Part shown: positions 58,011 to 64,000 of the stretch, piece by piece
Layout of the letters: each line of letters starts with the position of its first letter
How positions within the stretch are numbered: the stretch's first letter is position 1
Assembly: GCA_963766365.1 (NCBI GenBank)
Contig: CAVXZK010000002.1
Span: 1-64,000 of the forward strand
Direction: 5' to 3'
Source: JALORV01 sp963766365
GTDB taxonomy: Bacteria; Pseudomonadota; Gammaproteobacteria; Burkholderiales; Burkholderiaceae_F
DNA length: 64,000 bases
The notes under the pieces: model-generated
Database searches by the model: none
Told to the model about the DNA's origin: nothing
Seen by the model: the letters and a program-made list of their open reading frames with translations, nothing else
Program-made: the position numbers and the translations under genes

Positions 58011-59783
58011 ATGATGCATCGGCCGCGGTTTTCCGCCGTTCTGGTCGCATGCCTGCTGGCGGCATGCGCGACGCCGCCGGACCGCCCCTCGCAACCGGAG
58101 CCCTCATCGGCGTTCCGCGCGGGCCTTGCCACCGTCACCGCGCAGCGGCACATGGCGGCTTCCGCCAATCCGCTCGCGACCCAAGCCGGACTCGACATCC
58201 TCCGCGCCGGCGGCAGCGCGGTCGACGCCGCGATTTCGATCCAGCTGGTGCTGGCGCTGGTCGAGCCGCAAAGCTCGGGACTCGGCGGCGGGGCCTTCCT
58301 GATGCATTGGGATGGCACGCGGGTCGTGGCACTGGACGGCCGCGAGACGGCGCCGATGGCGGCGGACGAGCGCCTGTTCCTCACGGCCGAAGGCAGACCG
58401 ATGCCGTTTTATGACGCCGTGGTCGGCGGACGCGCGGTCGGCACGCCGGGCGCGCTCCGGCTGCTCGAGGCTGCGCACCGCCGGTACGGCAAGATGCCAT
58501 GGGCGCGCCTGTTCCAGCCGGCGATCCGCTTGTCCGAGGAAGGCTTCCCGATGTCAGCGCGCCTGCACCAGCAACTGGCAGGCGAGAAGTACCTAAAGCT
58601 CGACCGTGCAGCGGCCGCGCATTTCTACACCGCCGATGGCACGCCGAAGGCGGTCGGCACGATGCTGCAGAACGCGGAACTCGCCAAAACGCTGCGCGCC
58701 ATCGCGTCGGGCGGCGCCGACGCCTTTTACTCGGGCCCGATTGCCGCCGATATCGTCCAGGCGGTCCAGTCCCACAGGAACGCGGGACGCCTCGCGCTGG
58801 CGGACTTCAGCGCCTACCGCGTCAAGCCGCGTGAGCCGATCTGCGTCGACTACAAGAACTGGCGTGTCTGCGGCATGCCGCCGCCGTCGTCGGGCGGCAT
58901 CGCGGTCGCACAGATGCTGGGCATGTTCACTTATCGCAACATCGCGGTGTTCGCGCCCGACCAAGCGTCAATGCTCGAACCAAGGGCAGAGGCGATTCAC
59001 CTGTTTTCCGAAGCGGGACGCCTTGCATTCGCCGACCGCGCGCTCTATGTCGCCGACAGCGACTTCGTGCGGGTCAACGTCATCGGGCTGCTCGACCCGG
59101 GGTACCTGAAGCAGCGTGCGCAGCTGATTGGTCCACGCAGCATGGGCACCGCCCAGTCCGGGGTGCCGCCGGGCACCACTGTCGCACTGGCACCCGATCC
59201 GACGCCACCGAAGGCAGCCACCTCGCACATCTCGGTGGTGGACGGCGATGGCAACGCAGCATCGATGACGACGACGATCGAGGACGTATTCGGCGCGCGC
59301 GTGATGGTGCGGGGCTTCCTGCTGAACAACCAGCTGACCGACTTCTCGTTCGCGCCGGAGGCCAACGGCCGACCGATCGCAAACCGCGTGCAGCCGGGCA
59401 AGCGGCCGCGCAGTTCAATGGCGCCGACGCTGGTGTTCGATCGTCAGACCGGTGCGCTCGTGGCGGCGCTGGGTTCACCCGGGGGCTCACAGATCATCGG
59501 TTACGTGACCAAGACGCTGGTCGGCATACTGGACTGGAACCTCGACATCCAGCAGGCAATATCACTGCCGAACTTCGGCTCCCGCAACGGGCCGACCGAA
59601 CTGGAACAGGGGCGGATCAGCCCGGCAACCGTCGAAGCCCTGAAGGCACGCGGCCATGACATCCGCGAGATCGACATGGCGAGCGGATTACAGGGCATCG
59701 TGCGTGCACGCCTGCCCGACGGTCGCCTCGTCTGGGCCGGCGGAGCGGATCCGCGTCGTGAAGGCGTCGCGCTGGGCGACTGA
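58011..59783 (+). CDS. ggt: Gamma-glutamyltransferase, predicted lipoprotein
   Basis: The protein has 590 residues. The signal ends in a lipobox (LLAAC, Cys19), so it is predicted to be lipid-anchored rather than soluble in the periplasm. GGT features are DILRAGGSAVDAAISIQLVL, the QSSGLGGGAFLMHW loop, GTPGALRLLEAAHRRYGKMP and PPPSSGGIAVAQML. The autocleavage site is before T404 (TSHISVVDGDGNAASMT). It would hydrolyse or transfer gamma-glutamyl groups of glutathione. It follows the SDR gene closely, and a peroxiredoxin gene lies downstream. Confidence 0.93.
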   Translation: MMHRPRFSAVLVACLLAACATPPDRPSQPEPSSAFRAGLATVTAQRHMAASANPLATQAGLDILRAGGSAVDAAISIQLVLALVEPQSSGLGGGAFLMHWDGTRVVALDGRETAPMAADERLFLTAEGRPMPFYDAVVGGRAVGTPGALRLLEAAHRRYGKMPWARLFQPAIRLSEEGFPMSARLHQQLAGEKYLKLDRAAAAHFYTADGTPKAVGTMLQNAELAKTLRAIASGGADAFYSGPIAADIVQAVQSHRNAGRLALADFSAYRVKPREPICVDYKNWRVCGMPPPSSGGIAVAQMLGMFTYRNIAVFAPDQASMLEPRAEAIHLFSEAGRLAFADRALYVADSDFVRVNVIGLLDPGYLKQRAQLIGPRSMGTAQSGVPPGTTVALAPDPTPPKAATSHISVVDGDGNAASMTTTIEDVFGARVMVRGFLLNNQLTDFSFAPEANGRPIANRVQPGKRPRSSMAPTLVFDRQTGALVAALGSPGGSQIIGYVTKTLVGILDWNLDIQQAISLPNFGSRNGPTELEQGRISPATVEALKARGHDIREIDMASGLQGIVRARLPDGRLVWAGGADPRREGVALGD

Positions 59784-59835
59784 GCACGCCGGATTGATAG
59801 ACTGGGATTTTTCACGAACCACGGGACCATGTGCC

Positions 59836-60354
59836 ATGACGATCAAAATCGGTGACAAGCTTCCGGACGGCGAGCTGCAGGAATTCATAGAAGTCGAAAG
59901 CGAGGGCTGCTCCCTCGGACCCAATACGTTCAAGGTTGCCGATCTGTTGAAAGGCAAGAAGATCGCGGTCTTCGGACTGCCCGGCGCCTACACGCCGACC
60001 TGTTCGGCCAAGCACGTGCCCGGCTACGTCGCGATGTACGACCAGCTGAAGACCAAGGGCGTCGATGAGATCTGGTGCATATCCGTGAATGACGCCTTCG
60101 TCATGGGCGCCTGGGGCCGCGACCAGAAGGCCACCGGCAAGGTGCGCATGATGGCCGACGGCTCGGCCGACTACACGAAGAAGCTCGGGCTTGAGCTCGA
60201 CCTGACTGCGCGCGGCATGGGCATTCGCTGCCATCGCTTCTCGATGCTGGTTGACGACGGCGTCGTCAAGACGCTGAACGTCGAGGGCCCGGGCAAGTTC
60301 GAAGTGAGCGATGCCGGCACGATGCTGAAGCAGGCCGACCAGGCGGACCTTTAG
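59836..60354 (+). CDS. Peroxiredoxin, Prx5 type (glutaredoxin/glutathione-dependent)
   Basis: The protein has 172 residues. The peroxidatic cysteine lies in PGAYTPTCSAKHVPGYV, the Prx5 signature, with a second Cys in MGIRCHRFSMLVDDG. The ending GTMLKQADQADL is typical. It reduces peroxides in the cytoplasm. ATG 59836 (MTIKIGDKLPDG) was chosen; the frame runs further 5' into ggt without family similarity. A terminator follows, shared with convergent murJ. Confidence 0.94.
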   Translation: MTIKIGDKLPDGELQEFIEVESEGCSLGPNTFKVADLLKGKKIAVFGLPGAYTPTCSAKHVPGYVAMYDQLKTKGVDEIWCISVNDAFVMGAWGRDQKATGKVRMMADGSADYTKKLGLELDLTARGMGIRCHRFSMLVDDGVVKTLNVEGPGKFEVSDAGTMLKQADQADL

Positions 60355-60370
60355 ACCGCATCCTGCGCTC

Positions 60371-60403
60371 GAATGACGCCGCCTCCAGGCGGCGTTTTCA
60401 TTC
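60371..60403. terminator. Bidirectional terminator between the peroxiredoxin gene and murJ
   Basis: ACGCCGCC (60376-60383) and GGCGGCGT (60388-60395) form a stem with a TCCA loop, followed by TTTT. GAATGA/TCATTC extends the pairing. It overlaps the murJ stop by two bases. Confidence 0.85.
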
Positions 60404-61952
60404 AGGCCTGCCGCTCCTGCAGGAAGTCGCGCGGGCGGAAGCCGAGCACAAGAAGCGCCGCAAAGTAAACGGCGGCCGATCCTGAAATCACCGCGCCCAG
60501 CAGGCCGGCGCGTAACCAGGGCGAGGACTGCAGCCCGGTCCAGTCGATCTGCTGCTCCACGAACCAGAGCACGACGCCGAGGGAGACCCCCGCGACGGCC
60601 ACTCGGACGAGAAATCCGGGCCACCCGGCGCGCGGCGCATAGACGCCGCGCCGCCTCAGGCCAATGAAAAGCGCCAGGGCGTTGGCGCAGGCACCCAGGC
60701 TGACCGACAGCGCCAGCCCGGCGTGTGCGAAGAGCGGCACCAGCACCAGGTTGGCCAGCTGAGTCGCCACCAGCACGGCGATCGCGATCTTGACCGGGGT
60801 CCGGATATCCTTCTGCGCATAGAAGCCTGGCGCCAGGATCTTCACCGCGATCAGGCCGAACAGGCCCACGGCGTAACCGATGACGGCCACGGCGGTCTGA
60901 TGGACGTCGGTGGCCGAGAACTCGCGACCCTGGAACAGCACGGAGACGATGCCATCGGCAAGCAGGCCGAGACCGATCGCCGCTGGAAGCGCAAGCAGGA
61001 AGATGAGCCGCAGTCCCCAGTCCAGCAAGCGCGAGTAGTCCTGCAATCGCTGCTCGGCGAAGGCGGCCGAAAGACTCGGCAGCAATACCGTGCCGAGCGC
61101 CACACCGAGCAGAGCCGTCGGGAACTCCATCAGCCGATCGGCGAACGCCAGCCACGTCACGCTGCCGGTCGTCAGGTGCGAAGCGATGTTGGTGTTGATG
61201 ATGATGCTCAGCTGCGCCACGGACACGGAAAACACGACCGGCACCATCAGGCTCACCACACGCCGCACATCGGGATCCGCGAATGCTGCGCGGGGACTGC
61301 CGATGCGCACTCGCAGGCCGGCACGCTGCAAAGCTGCCCACTGCAGTCCGAGCTGCAGCATGCCGCCGATCAGCACCGCGAACGCTAGCGCCATGATCGG
61401 ATGCTCGAGTCGCGGCGCAAGCCACAGTGCACAGGCTATGAAAGAGAGATTCAGCAGCACCGGCGTGAAAGCCGGTACGGCGAAGCGCCGGTAGGTGTTG
61501 AGCACCCCCGCGGCAAGCGCCACCAGCGACATGAACAGGATGTAGGGAAACATCCAGCGGGTCATCACGCTCGCGAGTTCAAAGGCGGCGGGATCCCGCG
61601 CCAGGCCTGAAGCGATCAGCCACACCAACACCGGCGCCGCGATCACCCCGGCCGCAGAGACGAGCAGCAGCGCCCAGAACAGCGCACTCGCCACGTGCCC
61701 GGCAAACGAGACCGTGGTCGCCTCATCGCCGCGCGCCCTGACGTCTGCCAGCATCGGCACGAAGGCCTGCTGGAACGCACCCTCCCCGAAGAGTCGGCGC
61801 AGCAGGTTGGGGAGCCGGAACGCGACGTTGAACGCATCCGTCTCGGCACTGGCGCCGAACAGCCGCGAAATGAGCATGTCGCGGACGAGTCCGGTGATAC
61901 GCGAAAGCAGTGTGAAGCTGCTGACCGTCGCGAGGGAGCGAAAGAGGTTCAC
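60402..61952 (-). CDS. murJ: Lipid II flippase MurJ (MviN)
   Basis: The protein has 516 residues and 13-14 membrane helices. The N-terminal signature SSFTLLSRITGLVRDMLISR and the RRLFGEGAFQQAFVPML segment are visible. It moves lipid II across the inner membrane during cell-wall synthesis. It is divergent from rpsT, as in many proteobacteria. A GC-rich ~170-base gap holds the rpsT promoter and presumably that of murJ. Confidence 0.96.
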   Translation of the reverse strand: MNLFRSLATVSSFTLLSRITGLVRDMLISRLFGASAETDAFNVAFRLPNLLRRLFGEGAFQQAFVPMLADVRARGDEATTVSFAGHVASALFWALLLVSAAGVIAAPVLVWLIASGLARDPAAFELASVMTRWMFPYILFMSLVALAAGVLNTYRRFAVPAFTPVLLNLSFIACALWLAPRLEHPIMALAFAVLIGGMLQLGLQWAALQRAGLRVRIGSPRAAFADPDVRRVVSLMVPVVFSVSVAQLSIIINTNIASHLTTGSVTWLAFADRLMEFPTALLGVALGTVLLPSLSAAFAEQRLQDYSRLLDWGLRLIFLLALPAAIGLGLLADGIVSVLFQGREFSATDVHQTAVAVIGYAVGLFGLIAVKILAPGFYAQKDIRTPVKIAIAVLVATQLANLVLVPLFAHAGLALSVSLGACANALALFIGLRRRGVYAPRAGWPGFLVRVAVAGVSLGVVLWFVEQQIDWTGLQSSPWLRAGLLGAVISGSAAVYFAALLVLGFRPRDFLQERQA

Positions 61953-62023
61953 TGCGGGTGGGCGTGGGGAAGCGGCAGAGGCGGACGCCCGGGCTGCGGT
62001 CGTGCTTCCGGCCGTCGGGCGAA

Positions 62024-62052
62024 TTGTCGGTAAACGGTTGATTTGATATAGT
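62024..62052 (+). promoter_or_regulatory. Sigma-70 promoter for rpsT
   Basis: TTGTCG (62024-62029) and TATAGT (62047-62052) are separated by 17 bases, followed by a GGGC start region about 70 bases before the rpsT ATG. Confidence 0.7.
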
Positions 62053-62121
62053 TTAGGGCTTTTCCACGCCGCGCCTCGCGCGCCAGGCGTTCTGGACCAC
62101 GGACCAATTCAGGAAACGAAG

Positions 62122-62385
62122 ATGGCGAACACCAAACAGGCTCGCAAGCGCGCTCGTCAGTCGACCGCGCGCAATGCCCAGAATGCGTCTCAGCGCTCGC
62201 GCGTCCGCACCGCGGTGAAGTCGGTGCGCAAGGCCATCGAAGCGGGCGACAAGAAGGCGGCGATGGAGGTGCTCAGCAAGGCCACGAGCGTCATCGATTC
62301 GATCGCCGACAAGAAGGTCGTTCACAAGAACACCGCCGCGCGCAACAAGAGCCGCCTGTCGGCAGCCATCAAGGCGATGGCCTGA
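62122..62385 (+). CDS. rpsT: 30S ribosomal protein S20
   Basis: The protein has 87 residues: MANTKQARKRARQSTARNAQ at the start, RVRTAVKSVRKAIEAGDK in the middle and HKNTAARNKSRLSAAIKAM at the end, all characteristic of bS20. ATG 62122 is preceded by AGGAAACG. Confidence 0.97.
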   Translation: MANTKQARKRARQSTARNAQNASQRSRVRTAVKSVRKAIEAGDKKAAMEVLSKATSVIDSIADKKVVHKNTAARNKSRLSAAIKAMA

Positions 62386-62430
62386 GTCTCTTCAGGCCAT
62401 CGGCGTCCTCGATCAATTGAAGGCGCCGTC

Positions 62431-62463
62431 GCCCTGCCGGACTCCCGGTCCGGCGTGCAGGGC
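62431..62463. terminator. Hairpin after rpsT, without a T-tract
   Basis: GCCCTGC (62431-62437) with GCAGGGC (62457-62463), and an inner CCGGAC/GTCCGG stem, make a strong hairpin. No T-run follows, so it may be a weak or rho-assisted terminator between the convergent rpsT and DUF3579 genes. Confidence 0.5.
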
Positions 62464-62492
62464 CTAGGGCCGCTCCTTCCGCGCTCGCCGGG

Positions 62493-62852
62493 TCACCTCG
62501 ACTCCGGCATCGAACAGCCCTCATAGACCGGCAGGTCGTTGTCGCGGGCGAAATTCATCACGAAGTCGAACGCCATGCGCTCAAGCTCGCGCAGTCGCTC
62601 GTCGACGACCACGCACTTGACTCCGCCGATGATCGTCGGGCGGACGTACGGCGAGTAGCCGATGTGCGCATCGCGTCCGCTGGCGATCCCGCCCGGCCGG
62701 TAGCACGACATGACGCCACACAGGCGCTCGGCCCAATCGCTGGGCCGGAACGGCCGCCCGGCCGCTGTCACGCCGTGGATGAAGAACTCACGAGGCTTGG
62801 ACGCGGGGTTGGCCGGGTTGGACACGATCGGGCTCCGGGCAAGCACGGCCAC
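62493..62852 (-). CDS. DUF3579 family protein
   Basis: The protein has 119 residues. A GREFFI-like core is visible as PREFFIHGVTAAGRPFRPSDW, then ERLCGVMSCYRP and IGYSPYVRPTIIGGVKCVVV, ending ERMAFDFVMNFARDNDLPVYEGC. This is the betaproteobacterial family DUF3579, usually found next to rpsT and the decarboxylase gene, with unknown role. The first ~20 residues are not conserved-looking, so a later start is possible. Confidence 0.88.
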   Translation of the reverse strand: MAVLARSPIVSNPANPASKPREFFIHGVTAAGRPFRPSDWAERLCGVMSCYRPGGIASGRDAHIGYSPYVRPTIIGGVKCVVVDERLRELERMAFDFVMNFARDNDLPVYEGCSMPESR

Positions 62853-62972
62853 GAGCCGCGCCGTCGGATCAAAGAATCGATTTTATCCGTGCGCTGTTGT
62901 CCGACCGACCGCATTTTCTCGACGAGGCTTCCGCTTACTCGCTTTCCGGCGACTGTTCCGCACTACGCTCGC

Positions 62973-63001
62973 TTGCAAATGCGGTTCAATTGCCGCATAA
63001 A
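62973..63001 (+). promoter_or_regulatory. Promoter with embedded inverted repeat before the decarboxylase gene
   Basis: TTGCAA (62973-62978) and CATAAA (62996-63001) are spaced by 17 bases. The spacer region holds an inverted repeat, ATGCGG (62979-62984) and CCGCAT (62993-62998), which could be an operator. The ATG follows 43 bases later. Confidence 0.4.
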
Positions 63002-63043
63002 GCGCCCCTTCACCCGCCCCGCGCGCCCCAGCGTCCGACCGCA

Positions 63044-64000
63044 ATGTCCAAGCCCGTGTCCAAGGTGCTCGTCATCAATGACGAGCCGCTGATCCTGCGT
63101 GAATTGCTGAAGGGACTGAACGCGGCGGCGCGCTCGCTCGACAATCCGTTCGGCATCACGTTCATCGGCGCGCTGACGGCCAAGGAAGGGCTGGCGCTGA
63201 TCGAGCGCGATGGCGACGTACAGATAGCGATCGTCGACGACAAGCTGTACGCGGTGCAGGACACGCGCAAACGCCGCAATGGCGACAAGGAGTCCCCGCG
63301 GAACCTGCAGGTGTCGGCACTCAAGCTGGTCCAGCGCATCACGTCACTGCGGCCGGAACTGGACATCTACATCCTGATCGAGAAGGAAAAGGAGGACCAG
63401 GTCGTCGACGTGCTGTTCGCGGAGGCGGTCGACGGTTACTTCTACCGCGAGGAGCGCGATTACCGCGGCATGTACCGCATCCTCAACGCGCAGATCGCCG
63501 AACGCGCGCGCACGCCGTTCTACGACGCGCTGAAAGCGTATGTGCTGGCAGCGAAGGACGCCTGGCATACGCCGGGACACTCCAGCGGCGACTCGATGCG
63601 TGGCAGCCCCTGGGTCAACGAGTTCTACGATTTCATGGGCGAGCACGTTTTCGACGCCGACCTTTCGGTGTCGGTGAAGGCGCTCGACTCGCTGATGGAA
63701 CCGACTGGCGTGATCGCCGAGTCGCAGCAGATGGCGGCGAACGCCTTCGGCGCGCGCCGCACGTTCTTTGCAACCAACGGCACGTCGACCGCCAACAAGG
63801 TCATATTGCAGACGCTGATCGCGCCTGGCGAGAAACTGCTGCTCGACCGCAACTGCCACAAGTCGGTGCATCACGGCGTCGTGCTGTCGGGCGCCCGGCC
63901 GATCTATCTCGACTCTTCGGTCAACCGCAAGTACGGCGTGTTCGGTCCGGTGCCGAAGAAGACGATCCTGAAGGCAATCGCCGAGCACCCGGATGCCGAA
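63044..64000 (+). CDS. Orn/Lys/Arg decarboxylase, N-terminal part (3' truncated)
   Basis: The frame is open for 319 codons to the window edge. An N-terminal receiver-like 'wing' domain (KVLVINDEPLILRELLKGLN, about 1-140) is followed by the start of the PLP-dependent aspartate-aminotransferase fold: the AWHTPGHSSGDSM motif, ATNGTSTANKVILQTLIAPGE and LLLDRNCHKSVHHGVVLSGA. This matches biodegradative-type arginine/lysine/ornithine decarboxylases. The PLP lysine and specificity residues lie beyond the window, so the amino acid cannot be told. No stop codon is present. Confidence 0.93.
   Translation, partial: MSKPVSKVLVINDEPLILRELLKGLNAAARSLDNPFGITFIGALTAKEGLALIERDGDVQIAIVDDKLYAVQDTRKRRNGDKESPRNLQVSALKLVQRITSLRPELDIYILIEKEKEDQVVDVLFAEAVDGYFYREERDYRGMYRILNAQIAERARTPFYDALKAYVLAAKDAWHTPGHSSGDSMRGSPWVNEFYDFMGEHVFDADLSVSVKALDSLMEPTGVIAESQQMAANAFGARRTFFATNGTSTANKVILQTLIAPGEKLLLDRNCHKSVHHGVVLSGARPIYLDSSVNRKYGVFGPVPKKTILKAIAEHPDAE

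Noticed and set aside
1..64000. CRISPR arrays, complete insertion sequences, prophage genes and rRNA operons
   Set aside because: None was seen on reading both strands. The only recombinase is chromosomal XerD and the only RNA gene is the tRNA at 10423-10499.

Overview
The window is GC-rich chromosomal DNA from a betaproteobacterium, most likely of the order Burkholderiales. The evidence is gene order rather than any single marker. It carries an rpsU-yqeY-dnaG-rpoD block followed by a CAU-anticodon tRNA, a radC-rpmB-rpmG-desaturase block, an xseA-exbB-exbD-lpxK-Trm112-kdsB block, a murJ/rpsT divergent pair and a DUF3579/decarboxylase pair. I cannot name the genus. Most of the window is core housekeeping sequence. 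I see no prophage, complete insertion sequence, CRISPR array or classical defence island.

Layout. 1-1765: the end of a lytic transglycosylase, then a poorly coding, less GC-rich stretch with two small overlapping unknown genes and sequence that looks decayed. 1766-5986 (minus): a tightly packed catabolic operon with a fumarylacetoacetate/fumarylpyruvate hydrolase-like enzyme, a complete TRAP transporter (DctP, DctQ, DctM) and a zeta-class isomerase. This fits the last two steps of gentisate or homogentisate breakdown plus uptake of an organic acid. 6023-8952: divergent permease and ATPase genes of an iron-type ABC importer, with an inverted-repeat regulatory site between them. 8961-10388: an RhlE-type helicase. 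10423-15880 (minus): tRNA, rpoD, dnaG, yqeY and rpsU, the macromolecular-synthesis operon.

16072-24912: tsaD, converging on an eight-gene minus-strand run (fkpB, ispH, two secreted chalcone-isomerase-like genes, ogt, xerD, ybaK, plsY). Then come radC, rpmB and rpmG, with a membrane desaturase converging on them. 25030-28439 (minus): mscS, rsmB, purN. 28557-35618 (plus): ribF, ileS, lspA, coaBC, a membrane protein, dut and an acyltransferase, several of them with overlapping start and stop codons. 35752-37377 (minus): a sulfide dehydrogenase flavoprotein and its cytochrome c. 37525-40136 (minus): clpA and clpS. 40573-42266: a cold-shock gene and icd, separated by a strikingly palindromic element.

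42621-50951: a DUF192 protein, sodB, xseA, the exbB-exbD-lpxK-Trm112-kdsB run, an orphan peptide-type binding protein and adk. 50995-53956: a K+-independent proton-pumping pyrophosphatase whose C-terminus is fused to an OmpA-like domain, followed by a separate membrane-anchored OmpA-like protein. 54026-64000: an acetyltransferase, a long CoA-transferase, a secreted protein of unknown function, an SDR, a gamma-glutamyltransferase, a peroxiredoxin, murJ, rpsT, DUF3579 and the start of an Orn/Lys/Arg decarboxylase that runs off the window.

The observations I rate highest are the nested palindromic element at 40842-41003, the pyrophosphatase-OmpA pair at 50995-53956, the hairpin directly before the cytochrome start at 37394-37424, and the small overlapping gene pair at 852-1387. 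All functions come from reading the sequence. No database search was run.
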